The notes: generated by a model not told the origin, from the letters alone. Shown: positions 1-7,559, counted from the first letter of the stretch. The stretch is 64,000 nt of DNA from Flectobacillus roseus (GCF_030056665.1 NZ_JASHIG010000019.1); one strand, 5' to 3'. Program-made: numbers and translations.

Positions 1-897
1 AATGAAAAAGGTGAAATAGAACCTCAGTTGATTGAATTACAGGGCTTTCCTTCTTTATTTGCTTTCCAATATTTTCTGTCAAAGCAGTTTCAAAATCAAT
101 ATCCTATTCCTGACAACTTTGATTTTTTGTTTAATGACCTAACTCGACCAAAATATGTCGAGTTTTTAAGGGATTTAATTGTCGGAGAAGAAAAACCCGA
201 AAATGTGATTTTGTTAGAAATTTATCCCGAAACCCAAAAAACGAGAATTGATTTTAAAGTCACGGAAGAATTATTGGGGGTAAAAGCAATATGCATTACT
301 AAGATTATTAAAAAGGGAAAATTACTCTTTTACGAAGAAGAAGGAGAACTTGTACCTATCAAACGTATCTATAACCGATTGATATTTGATGATTTAGCCA
401 ATTATCCTGAGCTTCAAACAGCGTTTAACTTTACAGACGATGTTGATGTTGAGTGGGTAGGACACCCCAATTGGTTTTTTAGAATTAGCAAATATATTTT
501 GCCTTTATTCAAACACCAATATATTCCTGAAAGTCATTACTTGTCTGATTTTCAAGGAGATTTTCCGAAAGATTTAGAGAATTACGTTCTAAAACCATTG
601 TTTTCTTTTGCAGGAAGTGGCGTAAAAATTAATATTACAGAAACAGATTTGCAAGAAGTCGAAAATCCCTCCGCGTATATTTTACAAAGAAAAGTCAATT
701 ATTTGCCAGTCATAGAAACAACAGACGGGAGCAAAGTAAAAGCTGAAATACGTTTGCTCTATGGATGGGAACAAGGGGCGCTCAAACCCACCTTATTGAC
801 CAATCTCGCCCGATTATCGAGAGGGGAAATGATAGGAGTGAGGTTCAACAAAGACTTTGATTGGGTAGGGGGAACAGTTTGTTTTATGGAAAAATAA
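1..897 (+). CDS. ATP-grasp-like protein, 5'-truncated by window edge
   Basis: The frame is open from the first base with no stop, so the gene starts upstream of the window; 298 residues are visible and the first in-frame TTG (position 28) need not be the start. The last third carries motifs reminiscent of an ATP-grasp nucleotide-binding fold: YVLKPLFSFAGSGV, then ILQRKVNY, then KAEIRLLYGW close to the end. I do not recognise a named family and cannot give a substrate; a ligase-type or peptide-modifying role is only an inference from the fold. It ends 4 bases before a strong hairpin, so it is probably the last gene of its transcript. The next gene, a class III aminotransferase, lies on the same strand about 60 bases downstream. 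Confidence 0.55.
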   Translation, partial: NEKGEIEPQLIELQGFPSLFAFQYFLSKQFQNQYPIPDNFDFLFNDLTRPKYVEFLRDLIVGEEKPENVILLEIYPETQKTRIDFKVTEELLGVKAICITKIIKKGKLLFYEEEGELVPIKRIYNRLIFDDLANYPELQTAFNFTDDVDVEWVGHPNWFFRISKYILPLFKHQYIPESHYLSDFQGDFPKDLENYVLKPLFSFAGSGVKINITETDLQEVENPSAYILQRKVNYLPVIETTDGSKVKAEIRLLYGWEQGALKPTLLTNLARLSRGEMIGVRFNKDFDWVGGTVCFMEK

Positions 898-900
898 GAA

Positions 901-936
901 ATGAAGCCACAAAATCTTGTAATTTTGTGGCTTCAT
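901..936. terminator. Perfect 15-bp hairpin between two genes
   Basis: ATGAAGCCACAAAAT (901-915) is exactly complementary to ATTTTGTGGCTTCAT (922-936) with a 6-base loop. It lies just after the stop of the upstream gene. The T-rich tail is weak, so termination is likely but not certain. The hairpin contains an ATG that would otherwise look like the start of the next gene. Confidence 0.65.
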
Positions 937-957
937 CACATATTAAACATTACGGTT

Positions 958-2154
958 TTGATTACGCAGCGTGAGTTATTTTTGAAAAATGTGGCCCAAA
1001 CCTCAGATTTTCCATTAGCCTTGGAAATTGAGCGTGCCGAAGGGGTTTATTTATACGATAAAGAGGGTAAGTCTTACATGGATTTGATTTCAGGCATTGG
1101 GGTATCTAATGTCGGACATCGCCACCCAAAGGTTGTGGAGGCCATCAAAAACCAAGTTGACAAATATATGCACCTAATGGTATACGGCGAATTTGTGCAA
1201 AGCCCACAGGTGCTATTGGCAAAAGCCTTGGTAGATTCGCTAACACCTAGCGCAGGAGATAGACCTGTATTAGACAATGTATATTTTACCAACTCAGGAA
1301 CGGAAGCGATCGAAGGAGCCATGAAGTTGGCTAAACGATATACCCAAAGAACAGAGTTTGTGTCTTGCTATAATGCGTATCATGGTGCTACACAAGGAGC
1401 ATTGTCATTGTCGGGGAGCGAAAATTTCAAAAGAAATTTCAGACCTTTATTACCAATGACCAAAAATATTGCCCATGGTAATATGGCTGATATTGAGCAA
1501 ATTACCGTGCAAACGGCAGCAGTGATTATCGAAATTATTGGTGGAGAAGCAGGCGTTCGTGTACCTACAGTAGAGTATTTTCAAGCATTAAGGAAAAAAT
1601 GCGATGAGGTAGGAGCACTTTTGATTATTGATGAAATACAAACTGGTTTTGGACGAACAGGCAGTTTTTGGGCGTTTGAGCAATTTTGTATTTATCCCGA
1701 TGTAATCACAAGTGCCAAAGGAATGGGTGGAGGTATGCCTATCGGTGCGTTTATTGCGAATCAGAAGGTAATGAGCGTGTTTAAGGATAATCCTATTTTG
1801 GGACATATCACTACTTTCGGCGGACATCCTGTGTCGGCGGCGGCATCGCTGGCAACGATTAATTTAATTCGAGATGAAAAATTATATGAGTCTGTTCCAG
1901 AAAAAGCCGCTTTATTTCGCTCATTGCTAGTGCATCCTAAAATCAAAGAGGTACGCAATCAGGGTTTGATGATGGCCGTGGAATTTGCTGATTTTGATGA
2001 ACTAAAAGGGATTATCGACCGAGCGATTGAAAAAGGTTTATTGACAGATTGGTTTTTGTTTTGTGATAATTCCATGCGAATTGCTCCGCCTTTAATCATT
2101 ACAGAGGAACAAATTAGAACTGCTTGTGAAATTATACTTGCTTGCATTGAATAA
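958..2154 (+). CDS. Class III PLP-dependent aminotransferase
   Basis: This is a fold-type I, class III aminotransferase (acetylornithine / GABA aminotransferase-like group), cytoplasmic, about 398 residues. Visible landmarks are the NSGTEAIEGAMKLAKRYT segment, DEIQTGFGRTG, and SAKGMGGGMPIGA, whose lysine (about residue 254) should form the Schiff base with PLP. An ATG at 901 is in frame, but it lies inside the perfect intergenic hairpin. The TTG at 958 gives an N-terminus MITQRELFLKNVAQTSDFP that looks like the normal family start, so I chose 958. The substrate cannot be read from sequence. A bidirectional terminator repeat follows the stop. Confidence 0.85.
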   Translation: MITQRELFLKNVAQTSDFPLALEIERAEGVYLYDKEGKSYMDLISGIGVSNVGHRHPKVVEAIKNQVDKYMHLMVYGEFVQSPQVLLAKALVDSLTPSAGDRPVLDNVYFTNSGTEAIEGAMKLAKRYTQRTEFVSCYNAYHGATQGALSLSGSENFKRNFRPLLPMTKNIAHGNMADIEQITVQTAAVIIEIIGGEAGVRVPTVEYFQALRKKCDEVGALLIIDEIQTGFGRTGSFWAFEQFCIYPDVITSAKGMGGGMPIGAFIANQKVMSVFKDNPILGHITTFGGHPVSAAASLATINLIRDEKLYESVPEKAALFRSLLVHPKIKEVRNQGLMMAVEFADFDELKGIIDRAIEKGLLTDWFLFCDNSMRIAPPLIITEEQIRTACEIILACIE

Positions 2155-2220
2155 AAAACGGTTATCCATGATAGAGGCGCAATGCCTGCGTCTGAGGCTC
2201 AGTAAAATCTAGCATAGTAG

Positions 2221-2266
2221 CATCAAAAAAGCGGTCGGAATGTATTTTCCGACCGCTTTTTTGATG
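2221..2266. terminator. Bidirectional terminator repeat, copy a
   Basis: The arms CATCAAAAAAGCGGTCGGAA and TTCCGACCGCTTTTTTGATG surround a short A/T loop. A tracts on the left and T tracts on the right give a Rho-independent terminator on both strands. It lies between convergent genes (aminotransferase ending at 2154, MscS gene ending at 2275). Seven related copies occur in this window. A second imperfect palindrome of the same composite repeat lies at about 2173-2193. Confidence 0.9.
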
Positions 2267-2274
2267 AATTATCT

Positions 2275-3090
2275 TTATGATAACTGATGTAAGTTTAAAT
2301 GAATTTTAGGTGCCTCAATGCCTTCCTTCTTCAAGTGTTCATATACCAACTCCGTTACTCCATAATAAGTTGCCCAGTAATTTTCAGAGTTAGTCCATAC
2401 TCTCACGTCAAATTTTAAAGCATTCTCTGTCATTGAGTTGAGTAAAATGTCATGCTCCATATTTTGTAATGCAGTAGGACATAGTTTCACCGCATTTGTA
2501 AATGCTTTTTTGACAGAGGCTAACGAGTTTTGATTGCCAACGGCAAAAACCATATCTACACGTATTGTTCCTTTTCCGCTAATATTGGTAATCGCAGATG
2601 TGGCTAATGCTCCGTTGGGTAAAATCAATGTTTTATTGTCTGGTGTTACCAAAATGGTATTGAATATCTGAACCGATTCAACGGTTCCTGTGAATCCCTG
2701 TGCACTAATCAGGTCACCAACTTTGTAAGGTTTGAAAATGAGGATTAATACACCACCAGCAAAGTTTGATAAACTCCCCTGTAAAGCTAACCCAACCGCC
2801 AAACCAGCCGCTCCAAGTACTGCTACAAAAGAAGTGGTTTGAATACCCAAAATACCTGCGCAACTTAGCAATAGCATAATATTCAAGGCAACCGAAACAA
2901 GAGAGATCAGAAATGGCTGAACATCTTTATCAAAATTACTCTTGTTCATTTTCGATCCTAAAACTTGCGAGGCTTTTGCAATAACTTTACGACCAATGAT
3001 AAAAACGATAAGTGCCAGTAAAATTTTTCCTCCATACTGTGTAATAGCAAGAAAGATTTGGTCTTTGAGATTTGAGAAACTAACGTCCAT
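2275..3090 (-). CDS. Small-conductance mechanosensitive channel, MscS family
   Basis: 271-residue inner-membrane protein of the minimal MscS type. Two hydrophobic segments (about residues 20-35 and 58-82) precede the pore-lining TM3 at about 88-120, which shows the Ala/Gly-rich AVLGAAGLAVGLALQGSLSN pattern and then FKPYKVGD. The following beta domain (about 125-190) contains NTILVTPDNKTLILPNG, and a C-terminal alpha/beta part follows. The family opens on membrane tension to release solutes during hypo-osmotic shock. The length is normal for this class. It is transcribed towards the aminotransferase and separated from it by a shared terminator hairpin. The upstream isomerase gene on the same strand has its own terminator, so this gene is probably transcribed alone. 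Confidence 0.9.
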   Translation of the reverse strand: MDVSFSNLKDQIFLAITQYGGKILLALIVFIIGRKVIAKASQVLGSKMNKSNFDKDVQPFLISLVSVALNIMLLLSCAGILGIQTTSFVAVLGAAGLAVGLALQGSLSNFAGGVLILIFKPYKVGDLISAQGFTGTVESVQIFNTILVTPDNKTLILPNGALATSAITNISGKGTIRVDMVFAVGNQNSLASVKKAFTNAVKLCPTALQNMEHDILLNSMTENALKFDVRVWTNSENYWATYYGVTELVYEHLKKEGIEAPKIHLNLHQLS

Positions 3091-3160
3091 GGTAATAAGT
3101 GAGGTTTAAGTGAATAATTTGACTTTCGGACGTAATTGCTTGGAATGGTCACCTTTGGAA

Positions 3161-3191
3161 ACAAAAAAGGGAGACCATTGTAGTCTCCCTT
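3161..3191 (-). terminator. Rho-independent terminator of the isomerase gene
   Basis: Read on the minus strand, AAGGGAGAC - 7-base loop - GTCTCCCTT is followed by a run of T. It lies about 43 bases beyond the stop of the 3234-4190 gene. Confidence 0.75.
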
Positions 3192-3233
3192 CATACGAAT
3201 TAATAGTGGATAGTAATGTTCAGGTCAATATTT

Positions 3234-4190
3234 TTAAACCGACTTAATAAAATCGATGCTTTTCTTTAAAGCTACATCTGGATTAGCTACTAAATCTTGT
3301 TCTACAAAATAGTGTTTTACGCCTACCTGCTTTGCCTTTTCTACAATCTCTTTCACTCCCAAAACACCTTCACCAGCAGATGTCATGTATGGGAATAATT
3401 CAAACCATTGGTTAGAGCTATTACCATCACCTGAGAAGCGTTTTTTCTCCTTCATATCCTTCAAATGAAGCATATGATAGCGATTTTTGTACTTATCTAA
3501 CAAGGAGATTGGGTCCATTCCACCAGCGGTTGTCCAATAAATATCCATTTCGAAGAACACCAAATTTGGATCTGTTTTTTGCATAATAAGCTCCAATGGA
3601 ACAACTCCGTCCATTTTACTTAAACCATATCCATGGTTATGATACCCAAACTTCAGGCCTTCTTTTTTCGCATTTTCACCAATTTTATTGAAATCGTCGA
3701 TAATTCTTTTGTAGTCATCCAAGTTTTTACGACGGTCTTCAGGAATAGCAGGCAATACCACGTATTCAAAACCCAAAGCGCGTCCTGCTTCTCCAAGTTG
3801 CGGCATATTGTTGAGAAGCGTTGCTAAATCTGTATGAGCTGACGGAGTTTTTAAACCATTATCTTGAAGAATTTGCTTTATTTCTTTGGCTGATTTTCCG
3901 AAATATCCACTTCCACTAAATCCAAGCATTGGCGTTACCTTGCTCCAACTCTCACGAGCAGCAGCATCACTGAATGGATACGGTCCGAATAGCTCAATTT
4001 CTTTGTAGCCCATTTTAGATAAGAATTGCATTGTACCTGCAAAGTCTTTATCGAGCATTTTTGGGAGAGAAAATAATTGAATTCCTACTTTGTTAACAAG
4101 ACCTGCCTGTGCAAACAAATCGTTCCAAGGTAATAAGCTTGCTGCCAAAGCACCGCCTGAAGTTTTCAGAAAATCTCTTCTAGTATTCAT
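3234..4190 (-). CDS. Tat-exported sugar phosphate isomerase/epimerase-like TIM barrel
   Basis: 318-residue protein of the xylose isomerase-like (AP endonuclease 2 fold) superfamily. The N-terminus MNTRRDFLKTSGGALAASLL carries a twin-arginine motif and hydrophobic stretch, so export by Tat is likely. The mature part has the metal-site landmarks of this fold: GYHNHGYGL, FFEMDIYW and HMLHLKDMK. Such exported members are frequent in Bacteroidota, and the sugar or polyol substrate cannot be told from sequence. The gene is transcribed alone, with a hairpin terminator downstream. Upstream it faces the palindromic repeat array, which begins about 190 bases from the start codon. Confidence 0.85.
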   Translation of the reverse strand: MNTRRDFLKTSGGALAASLLPWNDLFAQAGLVNKVGIQLFSLPKMLDKDFAGTMQFLSKMGYKEIELFGPYPFSDAAARESWSKVTPMLGFSGSGYFGKSAKEIKQILQDNGLKTPSAHTDLATLLNNMPQLGEAGRALGFEYVVLPAIPEDRRKNLDDYKRIIDDFNKIGENAKKEGLKFGYHNHGYGLSKMDGVVPLELIMQKTDPNLVFFEMDIYWTTAGGMDPISLLDKYKNRYHMLHLKDMKEKKRFSGDGNSSNQWFELFPYMTSAGEGVLGVKEIVEKAKQVGVKHYFVEQDLVANPDVALKKSIDFIKSV

Positions 4191-4381
4191 TATAAATGGA
4201 TAGTTTTTAGATTATTTATAGATGTAAATGTAAATATTTGCTTTATTGTATCAAAAAGAATAATTAATTTTTTTGAAATATAAATCGATTACATACCATA
4301 TTTGCCTTAGGTAAAGCTATCTCCAATGAGCTTAATGTTTCGGCAACGAACCAAGTTTTAGGATATAAGCACATTGATAAG

Positions 4382-4487
4382 TTGCTGACGCGAGTTTGCT
4401 GGAGAAAACACCAGCAATGGCAGTTGAATTATTTTTGTCCTCTTTCGCCCTCTTTGGAGTTATCTCCAAATAGACTCGCGTTAGCAA
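4382..4487. repeat. Array repeat R1, complete copy
   Basis: The outer arms TTGCTGACGCGAGT and ACTCGCGTTAGCAA enclose hairpin A (TTGCTGGAG / CACCAGCAA, one mismatch), a linker of about 35 bases and hairpin B (TTTGGAG / CTCCAAA). It is followed by the spacer beginning CGAGTTAGATTTTTAGAAG, which leads into R2. Confidence 0.9.
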
Positions 4488-4523
4488 CGAGTTAGATTTT
4501 TAGAAGATAAATAAGTTGGTATG

Positions 4524-4627
4524 TTGCTGACGCGAGTTTGCTGGAGAAAACTCCAGCAATGGCAGTAACTATTTTTGTCTTCTTTCGCCCTCTTTGGAGT
4601 TATCTCCAAAGAGACTGGCGTTAGCAA
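4524..4627. repeat. Array repeat R2, complete copy
   Basis: This is the best-preserved copy, starting 142 bases after R1. Hairpin A (TTGCTGGAG AAAA CTCCAGCAA) is perfect, and hairpin B extends to 10 bp (CTCTTTGGAG TTAT CTCCAAAGAG). The outer stem has two mismatches. The predicted fold is a three-way junction. Confidence 0.9.
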
Positions 4628-4661
4628 CGAGTTAGGTATTTAGCAGAGAAATAAGTTGGTA

Positions 4662-4690
4662 TTGCTGACGCGAGTTTGCTGGAGAAAACT
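4662..4690. repeat. Array repeat R3, left half only
   Basis: It has the left outer arm and the first part of hairpin A, but is interrupted after the first two bases of hairpin A's right arm. The missing right half resumes at about 5028, beyond the 91-residue gene. It starts 138 bases after R2. Confidence 0.85.
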
Positions 4691-4742
4691 CTAATAGATT
4701 ATTTGAAAGCTGTAATTTCATCAGTACATTAATATATAAAAA

Positions 4743-5018
4743 ATGAAAAACCAAGTCTATGTTTTTATGGGAGAAGGGGCGAATTACCCAGCAGGAATAT
4801 TTGAAAGTAAGGAAAAAGCTGAGGAAGTTATTAAACGCTATTCATTGACAGGTATACTTAGTTTATATCCAATAGATATGCTATTGTATGATTGGGCAAT
4901 TGAAAAAAAATATTTCGATATCAAAAAGGAATATCAAAAAAGCCCCAAATATATTGGCCAATTTAGTTGTGCATCAGTTGACCATTTCCACTATGAGGAA
5001 GGTGTTTGTGTTAACTAA
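4743..5018 (+). CDS. Small 91-residue protein (DUF7710-like) inside a split repeat
   Basis: Soluble 91-residue protein without signal peptide or membrane segment. It begins MKNQVYVFMGEGANYPAGIF and contains SLTGILSLYPIDMLLYDWAI and a His-rich DHFHYEEG end. From memory it resembles the uncharacterised DUF7710 family of about 90-residue proteins, which tend to occur in variable gene neighbourhoods; the function is unknown. The gene with its short leader occupies the linker position of repeat copy R3: the left half of the repeat ends at 4690 and the right half restarts at about 5028. Only about 50 bases lie between the repeat and the ATG, and no clear -7 box is seen there. The reading frame is intact and uses codons like the rest of the window. 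Confidence 0.8.
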   Translation: MKNQVYVFMGEGANYPAGIFESKEKAEEVIKRYSLTGILSLYPIDMLLYDWAIEKKYFDIKKEYQKSPKYIGQFSCASVDHFHYEEGVCVN

Positions 5019-5027
5019 ATAATTATC

Positions 5028-5075
5028 TTCTTTCGCCATCTTTGGAGTTATCTCCAAAGAAAGTCGCGTTAGCAA
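5028..5075. repeat. Array repeat R3, right half
   Basis: It contains TTTCGCCATC, hairpin B (TTTGGAG TTAT CTCCAAA) and the right outer arm AGTCGCGTTAGCAA, starting about 10 bases after the stop codon of the 91-residue gene. Together with 4662-4690 it makes one repeat copy split by the gene. Confidence 0.85.
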
Positions 5076-5111
5076 CGAGTCAGATATTTAGAAGAGAATT
5101 AAGTTGGTATA

Positions 5112-5217
5112 TTGCTGACGCGAGTTTGCTGGAGAAAACTCCAGCAATGGCAGATGAATTATTTTTGTTCTCTTTCACCCTCTTTGGAGTTATCTCCAAA
5201 TAGACTCGCGTTAGCAA
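5112..5217. repeat. Array repeat R4, complete copy
   Basis: Complete copy with intact outer stem, hairpin A and hairpin B. The inter-repeat spacers on both sides keep the recognisable pattern CGAGTTAGGTATTTAGCAG... AAGTTGGTAT. Confidence 0.9.
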
Positions 5218-5251
5218 CGAGTTAGGTATTTAGCAGAGAAATAAGTTAGTA

Positions 5252-5292
5252 TTGCTGACGCGAGTTTGCTAGAGAAAACTCCAGCAATGGCA
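5252..5292. repeat. Array repeat R5, left half
   Basis: The left outer arm plus hairpin A with one substitution (TTGCTAGAG) and the start of the linker. The sequence then changes to the leader of the 361-residue gene. A degenerate right half is found at 6575-6606, after that gene. Confidence 0.85.
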
Positions 5293-5454
5293 TTAATGGC
5301 AAAAGTCAAAACTACTTCTATTTGTAAAAAAATCGGTGGTGATAGAATATAATGTAATTGTAATCTGTAATTATCTGGATCTAAATAGTTTAATGTTATG
5401 TTTGATGCCTATAGTCTAGTTCTCAGTATTAGTTAGATTCACAAACTTATTTCT

Positions 5455-6540
5455 ATGAAAAAATTACTAATCCTCATCTATTTGTTAAATATTCATAGTT
5501 CTTTTTCTCAAAAACTATTTTGGGAAATCACAGGTAAAGTAGTAGACGAAAAACAGAAGCCTGTTGAATTTGCTAATGTTTTTGCTAACAACACTTCTTT
5601 TAGAACTACAACCGATTCAAATGGTAGTTTCAAACTACATATTCCTAATACTGTTCCCAATATAGAACTGGTGGTTTCCTTTGTGGGTTTTCAAGGCTTG
5701 AGAGAAAATATTACTCAGCAATTAGGGACAGAGAAAATTTACTCATTTTCACTAAAGCCTATCGCCATACCAGAAGTTACTATAACTGCTAAACGACCTA
5801 AAGATTTCAAAAGAAAATGGCAGTTATTTCAAGCGGCATTGTTGGGACAATCAGATTTTGCAAGAGAATGCAAGATATTAAACCCAGATGTAATAAGGCT
5901 TCAATATGATGATGAAAAGAATTTATTTGCATCTGCTGTTGAACCTATTTATATCCAAAATGATGCTTTGGGATATAAAATAACTCTTCAAATGTCTTAT
6001 TTTAAATGTAATGGTAGCCAATCGGAATCCGTAATTGATCAATTTTTTGAGAAACTGTTGCCCAGAGATACTGAACAAGAATTTATTTGGAACAAAAATC
6101 GAAAAATCGCATTCAAAAGGTCATTTAGGAATTTTTTGGTTTCTGTTGCCAACAACAGACTTAAAAATGATAAGCTTGAGGTATTTCAAACTAATTTTAA
6201 AGAGAAAACATATACTGTTAATACCTCTGTGTATGAGGAAATTATAAAGAAAAACATTATTCCTTGTAAGCTCTCAGACTTTTATTTTTATGAAAAGATC
6301 AAAGATGAACATAATCTTTTTACAAATAAACAGTTGTTAGTTTTTTTGAAGGAGAGAGAAGAGGAAGTTCCAATTTTTTCAGATTATCCTTATAAAAATG
6401 CGATGGTAATTCTTCCCCAAAATACTTTGACTTTTTCAAAAGGAGGTTGGTTATTAAAACCAAATGGTATGATACTTACAGGTTTTTGGGCTAATGAAGG
6501 ACTTTCTGTGTCTTTGCCAGCAGATTTTGTTATAGAATAG
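5455..6540 (+). CDS. Exported CarboxypepD_reg-domain protein
   Basis: 361-residue protein with an N-terminal signal peptide (MKKLLILIYLLNIHSSFSQ). A carboxypeptidase regulatory-like beta-sandwich follows at about residues 25-105 (ITGKVVDEKQKPVEFANVFA, then VVSFVGFQGL), and the rest is uncharacterised (about 110-361). Proteins of this build in Bacteroidota are usually periplasmic or outer-membrane associated, with no known enzymatic role. The gene lies between the left half (5252-5292) and a degenerate right half (6575-6606) of repeat R5, the same register as the 91-residue gene in R3. A TATGTTTG at 5397-5404 fits the Bacteroidota -7 box, so the gene may bring its own promoter. It is intact, with no sign of frameshift. 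Confidence 0.8.
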   Translation: MKKLLILIYLLNIHSSFSQKLFWEITGKVVDEKQKPVEFANVFANNTSFRTTTDSNGSFKLHIPNTVPNIELVVSFVGFQGLRENITQQLGTEKIYSFSLKPIAIPEVTITAKRPKDFKRKWQLFQAALLGQSDFARECKILNPDVIRLQYDDEKNLFASAVEPIYIQNDALGYKITLQMSYFKCNGSQSESVIDQFFEKLLPRDTEQEFIWNKNRKIAFKRSFRNFLVSVANNRLKNDKLEVFQTNFKEKTYTVNTSVYEEIIKKNIIPCKLSDFYFYEKIKDEHNLFTNKQLLVFLKEREEEVPIFSDYPYKNAMVILPQNTLTFSKGGWLLKPNGMILTGFWANEGLSVSLPADFVIE

Positions 6541-6574
6541 ATAATGTTTAACAAGCAAAAATACCTATTAATTA

Positions 6575-6606
6575 TGCCCTCTTTGGAGTTATTCTCATTC
6601 AGCAAC
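6575..6606. repeat. Array repeat R5, degenerate right half
   Basis: GCCCTCTTTGGAGTTATTCTC and then TCAGCAAC match the beginning of hairpin B and the end of the outer arm of complete copies, with deletions. It starts about 35 bases after the stop of the 361-residue gene. Confidence 0.65.
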
Positions 6607-6629
6607 TTTAAATGATGAATAAGTTGGTA

Positions 6630-6732
6630 TTGCTGACGCGAGTTTGCTGGAGAAAACTCCAGCAATGGCAGTAACTATTTTTTCCTCTTTCGCCCTCTTT
6701 GGAGTTATCTCCAAAGAGACTTGCGTTAGCAA
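6630..6732. repeat. Array repeat R6, complete copy
   Basis: Complete copy with perfect hairpin A and a 10-bp hairpin B (CTCTTTGGAG / CTCCAAAGAG). The outer stem has small changes (GACTTGCGTTAGCAA on the right). The next left half starts 139 bases later. Confidence 0.9.
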
Positions 6733-6768
6733 CGAGTTAGGTATTTAGCAGAGAAATAAGTTGGTATA

Positions 6769-6808
6769 TTGCTGACGCGAGTTTGCTGGAGAAAACTCCA
6801 GCAATGGC
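6769..6808. repeat. Array repeat R7, left half at the array edge
   Basis: The left outer arm plus perfect hairpin A, with no right half. After it, about 30 bases (GTTGGTATATTACTTTCACC, then AGCAGTGGCAG) look like a further decayed left half, and then the terminator of the minus-strand TerD genes begins. Confidence 0.8.
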
Positions 6809-6853
6809 AAGTTGGTATATTACTTTCACCAGCAGTGGCAGTAAAAAAGATAC

Positions 6854-6901
6854 AAAAAAGCCATTTCAGGTAGTTCTATATTTAACTATCGAAATGGCTT
6901 T
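6854..6901 (-). terminator. Rho-independent terminator of the TerD operon
   Basis: On the minus strand AAAGCCATTTC - loop - GAAATGGCTTT is followed by a T run. It lies about 50 bases after the stop of the second TerD gene and marks the right border of the repeat array. Confidence 0.75.
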
Positions 6902-6953
6902 GAGATACTCGGAATACGTTGGAGAGCTATTTACAGAAAAGAGCTCTGATGAT

Positions 6954-7559
6954 CTACATATATCTGTCTTGAATTAACATAACTGTCTCCTTAATGTTTT
7001 TGGCTTTAATTGGGTCGCCTAGGGCAGTAAAAGTCCAGTTATTGTTGATTTTTTCGATTTTACCCATAATCATTGACACATATCCACTGTAAGTCTCGTC
7101 TGAAGCAATGTTATAGGTTGCAAAAGTCTGTTGTGGGTTGTGATTTTTACCTTCGACAATTTTGATTTTGGCATAAGGAATAGAGGCAAAGTCTTGTTGT
7201 TTATACGAGTTTAAATAGATGAAAATCGATGTGACTTTTGGATTTATTTGCTCAAGATTGATGTAAATGATTTCATTATCTTTATTATCGGCGCTACTGT
7301 CACCAACTCTGTCGTCACCACTATGCTTGATAGCGCCATCTCTTGATTTTAAATTATGGAAATATACGGTTTCAATTTCTTGTTTATCACCAGCAAAAAG
7401 CGAAACCGATCCATCTAAATCTACAGCGGTCGAATCCTTCAAAAGTCCAAATAAGTAAGAATGTTGAATACTTCCCCAGTCTAGTCCAATGCTGATTTCT
7501 TTTAGTTGAGAGCCATTTTTTTCTAAAGAAATACGGCTGTTTTTGGTCAGATTTATCAT
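6954..7559 (-). CDS. TerD family stress protein (second copy)
   Basis: 201-residue TerD-family protein, cytoplasmic or membrane-peripheral. It shows the family pattern near the N-terminus (IGLDWGS), the acidic calcium-binding segments VDLDGSVSLF and KHSGDDRVGDSSADNKDNE, and a beta-sandwich tail ending in a long unstructured C-terminus. TerD proteins bind calcium and belong to Ter stress-response systems. The name comes from tellurite resistance, but the natural role is broader and unclear. It is the last gene of a three-gene minus-strand set, 20 bases after the other TerD gene and followed by a terminator. It is only distantly similar to its neighbour, so this is an old duplication. Confidence 0.88.
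   Translation of the reverse strand: MINLTKNSRISLEKNGSQLKEISIGLDWGSIQHSYLFGLLKDSTAVDLDGSVSLFAGDKQEIETVYFHNLKSRDGAIKHSGDDRVGDSSADNKDNEIIYINLEQINPKVTSIFIYLNSYKQQDFASIPYAKIKIVEGKNHNPQQTFATYNIASDETYSGYVSMIMGKIEKINNNWTFTALGDPIKAKNIKETVMLIQDRYM

Noticed and set aside
4382..6808. Integron attC sites
   Set aside because: The spacers do contain GTTAGAT or GTTAGGT, which fit GTTRRRY. The matching RYYYAAC at the other end of the palindrome is missing, and instead a second, direct copy-like GTTGGTAT occurs. The palindrome ends have the opposite polarity to attC, and no integrase gene is in the window.
4382..6808. CRISPR array
   Set aside because: Repeats are about 105 bases, highly structured and separated by conserved spacers of about 36 bases; CRISPR needs 25-45-base repeats with unique spacers. 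No cas gene is present.
6783..6977. 64-residue plus-strand open frame
   Set aside because: It starts in repeat R7, runs through the terminator of the TerD genes and overlaps the end of a real gene on the other strand.
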